Part shown: positions 8,583 through 17,933 of the stretch, piece by piece
Layout: each line of letters opens with the position of its first letter
Numbering within the stretch: position 1 is the first letter of the stretch
DNA from: Deltaproteobacteria bacterium
GTDB taxonomy: Bacteria; Desulfobacterota; GWC2-55-46; DRQE01
Direction: 5' to 3'
DNA: 64,000 nt
NCBI GenBank assembly: GCA_015492245.1
Contig: WGFM01000002.1
Location: forward strand, 62,001 to 126,000
Notes under the pieces: model-generated
Database searches by the model: none
What the model was told of the DNA's origin: nothing
Seen by the model: the letters and a program-made list of their open reading frames with translations, nothing else
Position numbers and translations under genes: made by a program

Positions 8583-9848
8583 TTGAGTAACAGGATAACA
8601 GCCATAAGGGGATTCAACGACATCCTTCCACCCGAAAGCAGGGTGCTGAGCCACATAGAGTATACCGCGATAGAGGTGTTCACATCTTACGGCTTTTCAG
8701 AGATGAGGTTGCCTGTGGTGGAAAAAACAGAGCTCTTCTCGAGAACCCTCGGTGAGACCACCGACATAGTGGAGAAACAGATGTATACATTCTCTGACCT
8801 CTCTGGCACCCCGCTTACCTTGAGGCCCGAAGGCACCGCAGGGGTGGTGAGGGCATATATAGAGCATGCACTCTACACGAAGGCTCCCATACACAGGCTT
8901 TTTTACAGGGGGCCGATGTTCCGCTACGAGAGACCCCAGAAAGGGCGTTATCGCCAGTTCTACCAGGTAGGTGTGGAAGTGCTGGGTGATGAAGGCCCGT
9001 TTGTGGATGCAGAGCTGATGGAGATGCTCTCGGTTATACTGGAAAGAGTGGGGGTGAAGGGGGCTGTGTTCGAGATAAACTCCCTTGGATGCCCCGGGTG
9101 CAGGCAGCCCTTCAGGCAGAGGCTTGGGGGTTTTCTCGAAGAACTGAAGGAAAGGCTCTGTGGGGATTGCACAAGAAGGATGGAGAGAAATCCCCTGAGG
9201 GCACTTGACTGCAAGAACCCCACCTGCAGGGAGCTTACCACCAACGCCCCCGACATATACGACTATATCTGCGAGGGCTGCAGCGCCCACTTCGATGGCC
9301 TGAGGGCAGCACTCGATGGGTTCGGTGTGCCCCACAGGGTGAACCATCGTATGGTAAGGGGACTCGATTACTATACACGAACCGCCTTCGAGGCTGTTGT
9401 TGATTCACCGAGACTTGGGGCACAGAACACCATAGCAGCGGGCGGAAGGTATGACGGGCTTGTAAAGGAGCTCGGTGGGCCCCAGACCCCCTGTTTCGGT
9501 TTTGCGATAGGGATGGAAAGGGTGGCCCTCCTTGTGGATAGATCCCTTATAGGTGAAGAACCCCTTTTCTACCTCATACCCCTTGGCACAGAGCCTCAGC
9601 AGAGGGCTGCGGGGCTTGCCTCTGCCATGAGAATGGCAGGCATGAGGTGTATGATGGAGACCAAAAGGGGGGCCTCCCTTAAGAGCGCCATGAAGCGGGC
9701 AGACCGCCTTGGCGCAGCCTATGTGCTTCTTCTCGGAGAAGATGAGATGAAGGAGCGAAGCCTTACAGTGAGGAATATGACAGACGGCACACAGAGAAGA
9801 CTCCCCCTCGATACCTTCATCGAAGAGCTGAGACAAGGGCTTCCATGA
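8583..9848 (+). CDS. hisS: Histidyl-tRNA synthetase
   Basis: A 421-residue class II aminoacyl-tRNA synthetase that charges tRNA-His. The TTG start at 8583 is set by AGGAGGTAT just upstream. Class II motif 2 (FRYERPQKGRYRQFYQ, near residue 115) and the histidine motif RGLDYYTRTAFE (near 258) are present, with motif 3 GFAIGMERV. The insertion domain is Cys-rich (CPGC, CGDC, CKNPTC, CEGC, residues about 170-235), a pattern seen in HisRS of several anaerobe lineages and suggestive of structural metal. The C-terminal anticodon-binding domain is complete. The stop overlaps engB (ATGA). Confidence 0.95.
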   Translation: MSNRITAIRGFNDILPPESRVLSHIEYTAIEVFTSYGFSEMRLPVVEKTELFSRTLGETTDIVEKQMYTFSDLSGTPLTLRPEGTAGVVRAYIEHALYTKAPIHRLFYRGPMFRYERPQKGRYRQFYQVGVEVLGDEGPFVDAELMEMLSVILERVGVKGAVFEINSLGCPGCRQPFRQRLGGFLEELKERLCGDCTRRMERNPLRALDCKNPTCRELTTNAPDIYDYICEGCSAHFDGLRAALDGFGVPHRVNHRMVRGLDYYTRTAFEAVVDSPRLGAQNTIAAGGRYDGLVKELGGPQTPCFGFAIGMERVALLVDRSLIGEEPLFYLIPLGTEPQQRAAGLASAMRMAGMRCMMETKRGASLKSAMKRADRLGAAYVLLLGEDEMKERSLTVRNMTDGTQRRLPLDTFIEELRQGLP

Positions 9849-10426
9849 GGATACTCTCCGCAGAGTTTGTAAAGAGCTGTGTCAGAAAGGAAGAACTGCC
9901 AAGAGATGGCCTTCCGGAGGTTGCATTTGCAGGCAGAAGCAATGTGGGTAAGTCTACCCTCATAAATACCATAACAGGTAGAAAGAAACTTGCACACACA
10001 AGCTCCACCCCGGGCAAGACCCGCAGGATAAACTACTATCTTGTAAACCGCAGATTCTACTTTGTGGACATGCCTGGATACGGCTATGCACGGGTGTCCA
10101 GGGAGGAGCGAAGAAGATGGCAGAAGATGGTGGAGGGCTACCTTGAGGGCAGGGGCGAGCTCAAAGGGGTTGTGGTGCTGATAGATTCGAGAAGAGAGCC
10201 CGACGAGCTCGAGCGTGCACTCTACGACTACCTGGCCTCTATGGGAAAACCTGTTGTAACCGTTCTCACAAAGGTGGATAAGCTCTCGAAAAACAGGCTC
10301 TCAGGGAGGGTGGAAGCCATAAGAAAGGGCCTGGGGATAGAAAGGGTTGTGCCCTTTTCTGCCCGCACCGGCATGGGCAGAGAAGAGCTTGTTTCCGCCA
10401 TATTCGACCTTCTGGACAGAGATTAA
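9845..10426 (+). CDS. engB: Ribosome-biogenesis GTPase EngB (YsxC/YihA)
   Basis: A 193-residue TRAFAC GTPase. G1 is GRSNVGKST (near residue 30), G3 DMPGYG and G4 TKVD, all in the right order. A Thr-containing switch I (TSSTPGKTRRINYY) lies between G1 and G3. EngB is needed for assembly of the large ribosomal subunit and/or division. ATG 9845 overlaps the hisS stop. Its own stop overlaps the end of the convergent glnE gene by 4 bases. Confidence 0.95.
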   Translation: MRILSAEFVKSCVRKEELPRDGLPEVAFAGRSNVGKSTLINTITGRKKLAHTSSTPGKTRRINYYLVNRRFYFVDMPGYGYARVSREERRRWQKMVEGYLEGRGELKGVVVLIDSRREPDELERALYDYLASMGKPVVTVLTKVDKLSKNRLSGRVEAIRKGLGIERVVPFSARTGMGREELVSAIFDLLDRD

Positions 10427-13400
10427 CCTCGCCCTTCCTTCATGCTCTCCAGTCTTTCCATGTAAAGCCTTCTTATGGCCTCTCTTTTTTCAAGGTAGTA
10501 TTCCATGAACTCTTCCTCGTCGGTGTAGCCAAGCCTTCTTACAAGGGCTCGCACAAGGGGTGAGCCCTTCCTTATGACACATACAGGGGTGTCGTGAACC
10601 ACCCTCATGGTTAGCTCTATCTGTCTGTAGAATCTGTAGGCAGACAGAAGTAGCCGGCACTCCCCGGTGGTGAGGATGCCGGAGTCCTTGAGCCCTTTGA
10701 GTGCTGCAAGGGTGTTCTCTACCCTGATTTCTTCGAGCTTCCAGCCGTGGTGAAGCTGGAGGGTCTGGACCACAAACTCTATGTCCACAAGCCCACCCCT
10801 GCCGGTCTTTATGTCGAACCTTTCGGGTGTTTCCCTCGCAAGCTCTTCTTCCATCCTGCCTCTTATCCTCAGAAGTTCCTCTACATCTTCCTTCCCGAGG
10901 GGTCCTGAGAATATTATATCCTTCAGTTCCCCGACCAGGCCCTGGCCAAACTCTGCTGAACCTGCAACAAACCTTGCCCTTATGGCCGCCTGCCTTTCCC
11001 ACAGCTGTGCCTTTTCCCTGTGGTATCGCAGAAAGGAGTTTTTTGACACCACAAGGGGGCCTGAGCTGCCTGTGGGGCGTAGCCTCGTATCTATGGAGAA
11101 CACGATACCCTCTTTTGTCCTCACAGAGAGTATGCTTATTATCTTCTGGGCACACTTTACATAGAACTCGTGGTCTGTGATGGTCCTGGGGCCATCTGTG
11201 TGCCCTTCTCCATCACCGTAGACGAATACAATATCCAGGTCCGAACCATAGATTAGCTCCCTGCCACCCAGCTTTCCAAGCCCTATTATGGCAAACCTTC
11301 TGTCTCTGGGAAGCCCGTAGGTGGGCCGCAGTGTCTTTATGGCCATATCGAGGGCTGCACCGAGCGAGAGTTCTGCAAGGATGGTGAGCTCCTCAGACAG
11401 CCCTTCGGCAGAGAGGGTGCCTGCAAGGTGCTGTATACCAAGGCGAAAGGTCTCAAGCTTCTTGTAGCGTCTCAGGATGTCGAGCCGGTGCTCGTAATCC
11501 TCTGTTTCAGATAGCAGAGAGCAGAGTTCTCTTTTCATAACATCCTTTTCTTTGTAGGGTATTGCCATCTCTTCGGACAACAGTATGTCAAGGCTTTCTG
11601 GCTGTGCGATTATGGTGTTGGAAAGGAATGTGCTGGAGCCGAATATCTTTATGAGCTCACGCATGAGCGAGGGGTTCTCAGACAGCAGAGAGTAAAGTGT
11701 GGTTCTTGCTCCCACAGAAGAGATGAAGCGCTCCATGTTCAATAGTGCCATGTCTGGGTTGGTTGCCTCCGATGCCCTCATTATAATGTAGGGAAGTATC
11801 CTTTCCCTTAGAAGCCTTGCCCGTTCAGGTAGACGAAGGAAGGCAGCACCGTCTCTCAGTAGCCTTACCCTTTTAGGGCTTTCCGGGTCCTCAAAGCCGA
11901 GCCTTTCGAGTATCTCCTCCATCTCCTCGTCTGTTGTATCCCCTGAGAGAAGGAGCAGCACATCATCGGGTATGTCTCGCTTGAGCTCTTCTTCGGAGCC
12001 ATAGAAGAGGGTGTTGTATATGTGATGAACGGATTCGGTTATGAAGTGGTATCGCTGCCACAACTCATCCTTGCCCCTGAACCCGAGCATCTTTGCAACC
12101 CTTGTGAGTTCCTCTGATGTGCGTGGCAGTGCCTGGGTCTGTGTGCCATGGACTATCTGGAGGCGGTGCTCAACTCTTCTCAGGAATATGTAAGACTCCC
12201 GAAGCAACATGCCATCCTGTTCTGACAGAAGCCCCTTTTCAACGAGCCCGTCTATCGTTTCAAGGGTGCCCAGGGTTCTCAGTGTCCTGTATCTTCCACC
12301 GTATATGAGCTGGAGTGCCTGGCAGAAAAACTCTATCTCTCTTATGCCGCCTCTGCCGAGCTTTACATCCAGTCTGTCCTGTTTTTTCCTCAGAAGCTCT
12401 ATGTCTATACGGGCCTTGAGGTGTTTTATCTCCTCTATTGCTGTGAAATCGAGGTATCTTCTGTACACAAAGGGCTGTATCATCTGGATGAAGCGTTCTG
12501 CAAGGTTGTGGCTGCCTGCCACAGGGCGTGCCTTTATCATGGCAGCCCGTTCCCAGGTCTGCCCCCAGCTCTCGTAGTATATCTCTGCGCTCCTCACAGA
12601 GTTCACTATATCGCCAGATCTTCCCTCGGGCCTCAGGTTAAGGTCAACCCTGAAGGTAAAACCATCCTCTGTTATGGCAGATACAAGCCTTGTAACCCTC
12701 TCTGCCACCTTCGAGAAGAACTCATGGAGGGTCAAAGAGGAGTGTTTTCCCCCTGTGGTGCTACCCCTGTCGCTTGAGTACATGTAGATGATGTCTATGT
12801 CGGACAGGAAGTTCAGCTCCCTTCCGCCAAGTTTCCCAAGCCCTATTACACAGAACTCTGCCCTCTTAAGTGAGCCATCTTCTGCCTCGTACAGCGGGGT
12901 GCCATAGAGGGCTTCAAGCCCTTTAAGGACGAACCCTGTTGCCACCTCGAGGGTGGCCTCTGCAAGCCCTGAAATCTCACAGAAGACATCCTCTATGGGT
13001 GCCTTCTCTGTAAGCTCTCTGGTGCCTATCCTTATGTATTCACGGTTACGGTATCTCCGTAGTATACGGGCCAGTGTGGCCTCATCCTCTACACCCTCTG
13101 TGAGCCCAGAGAGTTCTTCAAGGAATAGCCCCTTGCTTTTTGTCCTTCCAAGCTCTTCATCTGAGATGGTCTTTACATGCTCTGCCGCATTCTGCAGCAC
13201 AAGCCCAACCAGATAGGGGCTTGCCCCGCAGAGAAGGATGAGCCGCTCAAGGTGTTCATCTTCCATGAGCCACCTTATGTGCTGTTCCTCGGCCAGGACT
13301 GTTACGACCCTTTCAAGGTTTACCACCGCAGAGTCTGGATGTGGTGAGCCAAGGGATAGCCCCATTACATCATGGAGCCTTTCCTTAAGGGGTGTTTGCA

Positions 13401-13506
13401 GGAGCCTCTTGAATACCCTGCATGCCTTTGTGCCATCTGGAAAGCCCATTTCTGCAAGATAGGTTGCCACCGTGGTTTCGTCTTTTTTGAGGAGTTCTTC
13501 GAACAT
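10423..13506 (-). CDS. glnE: Bifunctional glutamine synthetase adenylyltransferase/deadenylylase
   Basis: A 1027-residue cytoplasmic enzyme that attaches and removes AMP on glutamine synthetase in response to nitrogen status. It has the expected duplicated nucleotidyltransferase layout. The N-terminal (deadenylylase) half carries GLGKLGGRELNFLSDIDII near residue 225; the C-terminal (adenylyltransferase) half carries GLGKLGGRELIYGSDLDIV near residue 715. Each is followed by GRGGIREIEF or GRGGLVDIEFV, the second GlnE signature. The length is slightly above the E. coli protein. No glnA or glnB lies nearby. It starts 18 bases after the argS stop on the same strand, so argS-glnE may be one transcript. 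Confidence 0.94.
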   Translation of the reverse strand: MFEELLKKDETTVATYLAEMGFPDGTKACRVFKRLLQTPLKERLHDVMGLSLGSPHPDSAVVNLERVVTVLAEEQHIRWLMEDEHLERLILLCGASPYLVGLVLQNAAEHVKTISDEELGRTKSKGLFLEELSGLTEGVEDEATLARILRRYRNREYIRIGTRELTEKAPIEDVFCEISGLAEATLEVATGFVLKGLEALYGTPLYEAEDGSLKRAEFCVIGLGKLGGRELNFLSDIDIIYMYSSDRGSTTGGKHSSLTLHEFFSKVAERVTRLVSAITEDGFTFRVDLNLRPEGRSGDIVNSVRSAEIYYESWGQTWERAAMIKARPVAGSHNLAERFIQMIQPFVYRRYLDFTAIEEIKHLKARIDIELLRKKQDRLDVKLGRGGIREIEFFCQALQLIYGGRYRTLRTLGTLETIDGLVEKGLLSEQDGMLLRESYIFLRRVEHRLQIVHGTQTQALPRTSEELTRVAKMLGFRGKDELWQRYHFITESVHHIYNTLFYGSEEELKRDIPDDVLLLLSGDTTDEEMEEILERLGFEDPESPKRVRLLRDGAAFLRLPERARLLRERILPYIIMRASEATNPDMALLNMERFISSVGARTTLYSLLSENPSLMRELIKIFGSSTFLSNTIIAQPESLDILLSEEMAIPYKEKDVMKRELCSLLSETEDYEHRLDILRRYKKLETFRLGIQHLAGTLSAEGLSEELTILAELSLGAALDMAIKTLRPTYGLPRDRRFAIIGLGKLGGRELIYGSDLDIVFVYGDGEGHTDGPRTITDHEFYVKCAQKIISILSVRTKEGIVFSIDTRLRPTGSSGPLVVSKNSFLRYHREKAQLWERQAAIRARFVAGSAEFGQGLVGELKDIIFSGPLGKEDVEELLRIRGRMEEELARETPERFDIKTGRGGLVDIEFVVQTLQLHHGWKLEEIRVENTLAALKGLKDSGILTTGECRLLLSAYRFYRQIELTMRVVHDTPVCVIRKGSPLVRALVRRLGYTDEEEFMEYYLEKREAIRRLYMERLESMKEGRG

Positions 13507-13524
13507 GGCACAGGATACCTTGTT

Positions 13525-15189
13525 TTACATCCTCGATGGGGCATCCACACCGAGTAGCCCCAGGCCCTTCCTTACCACCTCTGCCGTGGCCCTGCAGAGG
13601 ATAAGCCTTGCACTCGAAAGCGTCTTATCTTCTGATACCACACGGTGGGTATTGTAGTAGGGATGGAACAGGGCTGCAAGCTCTCTCAAGTAGAAGGTAA
13701 CCCTGTGGGGCTCGAGGCTGGTGGCAGCGGTCTCCACCACCTCATCGAGCCTTGAAAGGTGTTTTATGAGGTCGAGTTCTTCTTTGAGCTCGAGCCTGCC
13801 TAAAAGCTCCACCGATGGTGTGTCTGGAACGGTTATGCCCCTTTCTCTTGCAAACTCCAGTATGCTCATTATCCGTGCATGGCAGTACTGAACATAGTAG
13901 ACGGGATTTTCAGGGGCCTGGCTCTTTGCAAGCTCGAGGTCGAACTCAAGGTGGGCATCTGCCTTTCTTGTAAGGAATATGAACCTTGCCGCATCCCTGC
14001 CAACCTCGTCCATGACCTCGCGAAGGGTTACGAACTCTGCCTTTCTGGTGCTCATGGCAACAGGTTTGCCACCACGCTTGAGGCTTACAAGCTGTATTAG
14101 TATTATCCTGAGCCTTTCGGGGTCTTCCCCCAGGGCACTCAGGAGTGCCCTCATGCGCGGTGCGTAGCCATGATGGTCTGCACCCCATACATCCACTATG
14201 GTGTGGAAACCACGCCTGAGTTTTTCGTGGTGATAGGCTACATCCGAGGCAAAGTATGTGGTCGAACCATCGTTCTTTATGAGAACCCTGTCCTTGTCGT
14301 CGCCAAACATGGTGGTGCGGAACCACAGGGCCCCGTCTTTCTCGTATACCACGCCACGGCCTTTGAGCTCTTCTATTGTTGCCTCAACCAGGTTGCGCTC
14401 GAAGAGGGTCTTCTCGCTGAACCAGTGGTCAAAGCGCACGCCAAAGTCCTCAAGGTCCTTCTTTATGCCCGAAAGGATGGAATCTTTCGCAAACTCTATG
14501 AACAGCTCCCTGCACTCATCGAAAGGGGTCTGTGCGTGTTCTCTGCCGTATCTTTTAAGAAACTCTTCTGCAATGTGCCGTATGTAGTCTCCCTGGTAGT
14601 GGTCTCCAGGAAGTGTAACATCCTTGCCCAGGAGCTCAAGGTATCTTATATAAAGGGAGTGCCCCAGGATGGTCATCTGCCTGCCCACATCGTTTATGTA
14701 GTATTCTCTCGTAACATCGTATCCTGCAGCTTTCAGTATGTTGGAGAGCGCATCTCCCACGGCAGCCCCTCTGCCATGGCCTATGTGGAGTGGGCCGGTT
14801 GGGTTTGCACTTACAAACTCGACCTGCACCTTCTTGCCCTCTCCCACATGGGGGCAGTCTCCATAGGAGTGCTTCTTCTCGAGAATCTCCTTGAGCACCT
14901 CATACCAGCATTCTTTCTTGAGGTGTATGTTTATAAAGCCTGGCCCCTCGACGGTAGAGCGAGCCACACACTCGAGGGCATCTATGGATGGAACGATGAG
15001 CTCTGCAATCTGGCGAGGGGGTCTCTGCTCGCTCCTTGAAAGAAGCATTGCCACATTGGTGGAGAAATCCCCCAGCTCCTCTCTGGGAGGACGCTCGAGC
15101 ATCACCCTTGCAGGGCCATTTATCCTGCCCTCCTCTGTCAGTCTGTCGAGTATGTTCTGGATGATGGATTCAAGCTCTCTCTTCTTCAT
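13525..15189 (-). CDS. argS: Arginyl-tRNA synthetase
   Basis: A 554-residue class I synthetase. The ATP motif is HIGH in GPLHIGHGRGAAVGD (near residue 125). The KMSKS region is the relaxed form VAMSTRKAEF, as in many bacterial ArgRS. The N-terminal Add-1 domain and the C-terminal DALR anticodon-binding domain (ending near FHPYYNTHRV) are present. The start ATG at 15189 has AGGAG just upstream, inside the last codons of the preceding nitrilase-family gene, which it overlaps by 20 bases. Confidence 0.95.
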   Translation of the reverse strand: MKKRELESIIQNILDRLTEEGRINGPARVMLERPPREELGDFSTNVAMLLSRSEQRPPRQIAELIVPSIDALECVARSTVEGPGFINIHLKKECWYEVLKEILEKKHSYGDCPHVGEGKKVQVEFVSANPTGPLHIGHGRGAAVGDALSNILKAAGYDVTREYYINDVGRQMTILGHSLYIRYLELLGKDVTLPGDHYQGDYIRHIAEEFLKRYGREHAQTPFDECRELFIEFAKDSILSGIKKDLEDFGVRFDHWFSEKTLFERNLVEATIEELKGRGVVYEKDGALWFRTTMFGDDKDRVLIKNDGSTTYFASDVAYHHEKLRRGFHTIVDVWGADHHGYAPRMRALLSALGEDPERLRIILIQLVSLKRGGKPVAMSTRKAEFVTLREVMDEVGRDAARFIFLTRKADAHLEFDLELAKSQAPENPVYYVQYCHARIMSILEFARERGITVPDTPSVELLGRLELKEELDLIKHLSRLDEVVETAATSLEPHRVTFYLRELAALFHPYYNTHRVVSEDKTLSSARLILCRATAEVVRKGLGLLGVDAPSRM

Positions 15190-16015
15190 CTTCTCCTGCT
15201 ATGAGCCTGTAGGCATCGGGCCTTCTGTCGCGCAAAAAGACCCATTCGTTTCTTATGGTGTTTATGAGGTTCAGGTCAATCGTTGCCATCACTATCGCCT
15301 CTGACGAGCCAGCAGGTCTTACCAGAAACTCTCCATCTGGACCAACACAGAAACTCCTTCCGTAAAAGTCCTGTTTTCGTTCCTTGCCAACACGGTTTAC
15401 CCTGACCACAAAGAACCCGTTCGCATGGGCGGTGGCAGAAAGAGACCTTTCCCACTTAAGCCTTGAGTGGTAAAACGCAGATGCTGTGGGCACAAATACA
15501 ACCTCGGCTCCCTTGAGGGCCAGCACCCTGAAACCCTCGGGAAAGAAGGCATCCCAGCATATCTGCACCCCTATGCGTGCAAAGGGGGTGTTGAAGACTG
15601 GAAAGCCCCTATCGCCGGGGGCAAAGTAGAATCGTTCTTCCCACAGTGGTATCTGGGGAACATGCACCTTGCGGTACCTGCCGAGAAGCTTGCCATCTGT
15701 GCCTATGACGAAGGCGGTGTTGAAGTATCTATCGTCGGCCTTCTCGAACATGGGGGCTATAATCACCATGTCCTTCGATGCGGCAACCTCCTTGAGTGCG
15801 GATATGGTAGCACCATCCTCGGCTTCGGCCAGTTTGAGGTTCTCTCTATCCATGGTGTGGGCAAACCATGGGATGTTGAAGAGCTGGGGAAGACATACAA
15901 GCTTTGCACCCTCACGGGCGGCTATCTCTAAAAGCTCTGTGGTGCGCCTGAGAGTGTCTTCTATCTTGTCGCAGGCCATAACCTGTATGGCTGCCACCTT
16001 TATGATCCTTCCCAT
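15170..16015 (-). CDS. Nitrilase-superfamily carbon-nitrogen hydrolase homologue
   Basis: A 281-residue protein of the branch that includes N-carbamoylputrescine amidase. The sequence has the family's GRYRKVHVP (catalytic Lys K116) and IGVQICWDAFFPE (nucleophile C153) in the usual spacing, and the typical WEERFYFAPGD segment. The position of the first catalytic Glu, however, reads CLPQLF, that is Gln at residue 44 instead of Glu (codon CAG, forward strand 15884-15886). The protein could be a hydrolase with altered chemistry, a non-catalytic homologue, or use the nearby E91. Substrate therefore cannot be called. It overlaps argS by 20 bases. An AGGGGTG lies upstream of the start. Confidence 0.8.
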   Translation of the reverse strand: MGRIIKVAAIQVMACDKIEDTLRRTTELLEIAAREGAKLVCLPQLFNIPWFAHTMDRENLKLAEAEDGATISALKEVAASKDMVIIAPMFEKADDRYFNTAFVIGTDGKLLGRYRKVHVPQIPLWEERFYFAPGDRGFPVFNTPFARIGVQICWDAFFPEGFRVLALKGAEVVFVPTASAFYHSRLKWERSLSATAHANGFFVVRVNRVGKERKQDFYGRSFCVGPDGEFLVRPAGSSEAIVMATIDLNLINTIRNEWVFLRDRRPDAYRLIAGEDEEERA

Positions 16016-16096
16016 AAAAGCACCCCTCTTTATTTGTGCAGTTTTTTAGAGAACTTTTTTGAAGATGGACTCTAAGGGAAAGGTGCCGGGAACAGT

Positions 16097-16390
16097 CTAC
16101 TCCTCTATGATATAGAGTGTTTCGTCCTTTCCTATCATGCCAAGCTCTCTTCGTGCCACCTCCTCGATGTAGCTGGTATCTTCTTTGAGAAGCTCCACCC
16201 TGCGCGAGAGCTCCATGTTCTCGGCTTCAAGGACATTCTTTTTGAGGACTATCCGCTCCTTTTCGTTTTTCAGACGGATTACATCCACAAGCCCCTTTTC
16301 ACCAACTATGGTAAAGATGATTATTATGGTAAGGACTATCCCTATGGCTAAAAGAAAAAACCTTTTCCCCAGGACATCGTCCATCATCAT
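16097..16390 (-). CDS. Septum formation initiator, FtsB/DivIC family
   Basis: About 97 residues. The frame opens at a TTG at 16420, but three successive ATG codons at 16390, 16387 and 16384 are more likely starts; no strong ribosome-binding site decides. The layout is that of DivIC/FtsB: a short cytoplasmic tail, one membrane span (LLAIGIVLTIIIIFTIV), then a periplasmic coiled coil (LKNEKERIVLKKNVLEAENMELSRRVELL) and a short end (YIEEVARRELGMI) characteristic of the family. It acts in the divisome with FtsL and FtsQ. Confidence 0.85.
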   Translation of the reverse strand: MMMDDVLGKRFFLLAIGIVLTIIIIFTIVGEKGLVDVIRLKNEKERIVLKKNVLEAENMELSRRVELLKEDTSYIEEVARRELGMIGKDETLYIIEE

Positions 16391-16446
16391 AGGATTATCA
16401 GAGTCCACAGAAAAAGTCAACTATCTAAAGGATGAAGCCCCTGATA

Positions 16447-16475
16447 TTGCAAATGCTTTGAACTGCTGATATAAT
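16447..16475 (+). promoter_or_regulatory. Sigma-70-type promoter for the signalling cluster
   Basis: TTGCAA (16447-16452), a 17-base spacer and a perfect TATAAT (16470-16475). The predicted transcript would have an untranslated leader of about 150 bases before the diguanylate cyclase gene. That leader includes a small hairpin (GACAGG...CCTGTC followed by TTTT, near 16489-16515). Confidence 0.6.
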
Positions 16476-16632
16476 CTCTTCAGTAATGACAGGGGCTTGA
16501 CCAACCTGTCTTTTCAAGAAAGAGGGGTGTGTATGGGGAAAAACAGTTTTTCTCTGGCCAGCCTATCTTGAAGGAAACCCAGCTTTGATCATCCCATCAT
16601 CAGGCTGTCTCTAATAAAAAGAGCGGTTTTCT

Positions 16633-17913
16633 ATGTCCATGAGATTTTCCCACAAGCTTTTGCTGTCAGTGGTTGTCTTTATGTCTTTAAGCATAGGGAT
16701 AATTCTATATCTTGCCATAACCCATGAGAAGAGTCTCATATCGAGCATACAGCGCGATAACCTGAGACTTGTAAACCGCATAATATTCGACGAGCTTTAT
16801 ACATCCATGAGATACGGAGGTGGAAGGAAAGAGAACAGGGCTATTGTAAAGAGGCTGAATAACATAGAGGGGATAGATGAAGTCAGGCTGATACATGGCG
16901 AGCCTGTGGACAGGCAATTCGGCACAGAGGAGGATGAGATCCCACGGGATGAGCTCGAGAGGCTCGCCATACAGGGAAAAGAGATTATGGAAGAGTTCAG
17001 TGAGAATGGCGCACGGAAAATAAGGTTCATAATGCCTGTGTTCGTCAAGAAAGAGTGTCAGCGATGCCACAGGGCAGAGGTGGGTGAGGTCAACGGGGCC
17101 ATCGCACTTGTTATGTCCCTTGATAAGTACGATGCCATGGTGGATGAAGCTATAAAGAAGTTTGTTGTAACAAGCCTTGTAATGATGGGCCTCGTTGTGC
17201 TTGTGGCTGTTGCGTTCATACTACACTACAATGTAAGGCCCATTGCAGAACTCTATAAGGCAGCAAGGATTATAGGCTCTGGCAACCTGGACTACAGGAT
17301 AGACATAAAAGACGGCGTGGAGATAAACCGTCTGGTAGAAGAGTTCAACAACATGGCACAGAGGCTAAAAGAGAGAACAGAGGAACTCATGAAGCTTAAC
17401 CGCAAGCTCGAGGCCCTATCCATTACAGATGGGCTCACAGGACTGTACAACCACAGATACTTCTACAGAAGACTGGCAGAGGAGATAGAGAGGGCGAAAC
17501 GATATGACAGAAAATTGTCCCTTATAATGGCGGATATAGACAACTTCAAACTCTACAATGATAACCAGGGACATCAGAAGGGCGATATGGTGCTCAAAGG
17601 TGTGGCAGAGTGCATAAAGAACAGATTGAGGATGAACGATGTGCCCGCAAGATACGGTGGTGAGGAGTTTGCCATAATACTGCCTGAGACAGGAAAGGCT
17701 ACGGCAGCAAAGGTTGCAGAAAGAATAAGATGCGAGGTGGAACGCAGGGACTTCCCGGATGAGAAGACCCAGCCAGAGGGTTCCATCACCGTAAGCCTTG
17801 GGGTGGCCACATTCCCTGATGATGGTATAACCATTGATGAGTTTGTGAGAAGGGCGGATGATGCCCTCTACAGGGCAAAAAGAAAGGGCAGAAACAGGGT
17901 GGAGGTTGCATAA
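16633..17913 (+). CDS. Membrane diguanylate cyclase with c-haem sensor and HAMP
   Basis: A 426-residue inner-membrane enzyme making cyclic di-GMP. Membrane spans are at about 9-30 and 176-198. The periplasmic loop between them contains a haem-c motif C142-Q-R-C145-H146, as in the c-haem PAS-like (DUF3365-type) sensors. A HAMP linker (NVRPIAELYKAARII...) and a short coiled coil lead to a GGDEF domain at about 260-426. The active site reads GGEEF (near 342-346). The inhibitory I-site RxxD is intact as RMND five residues upstream, so product inhibition is expected. The haem suggests sensing of redox state or a diatomic gas. Start ATG 16633 (or 16639) has a weak ribosome-binding site. First gene of the signalling cluster. 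Confidence 0.88.
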   Translation: MSMRFSHKLLLSVVVFMSLSIGIILYLAITHEKSLISSIQRDNLRLVNRIIFDELYTSMRYGGGRKENRAIVKRLNNIEGIDEVRLIHGEPVDRQFGTEEDEIPRDELERLAIQGKEIMEEFSENGARKIRFIMPVFVKKECQRCHRAEVGEVNGAIALVMSLDKYDAMVDEAIKKFVVTSLVMMGLVVLVAVAFILHYNVRPIAELYKAARIIGSGNLDYRIDIKDGVEINRLVEEFNNMAQRLKERTEELMKLNRKLEALSITDGLTGLYNHRYFYRRLAEEIERAKRYDRKLSLIMADIDNFKLYNDNQGHQKGDMVLKGVAECIKNRLRMNDVPARYGGEEFAIILPETGKATAAKVAERIRCEVERRDFPDEKTQPEGSITVSLGVATFPDDGITIDEFVRRADDALYRAKRKGRNRVEVA

Positions 17914-17933
17914 GAAGTAAAGGGGGCGCCAGA

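Noticed and set aside
16476-16632. Cyclic di-GMP riboswitch in the leader of the cyclase gene
   Set aside because: The conserved GEMM core elements are absent; only small hairpins are visible.
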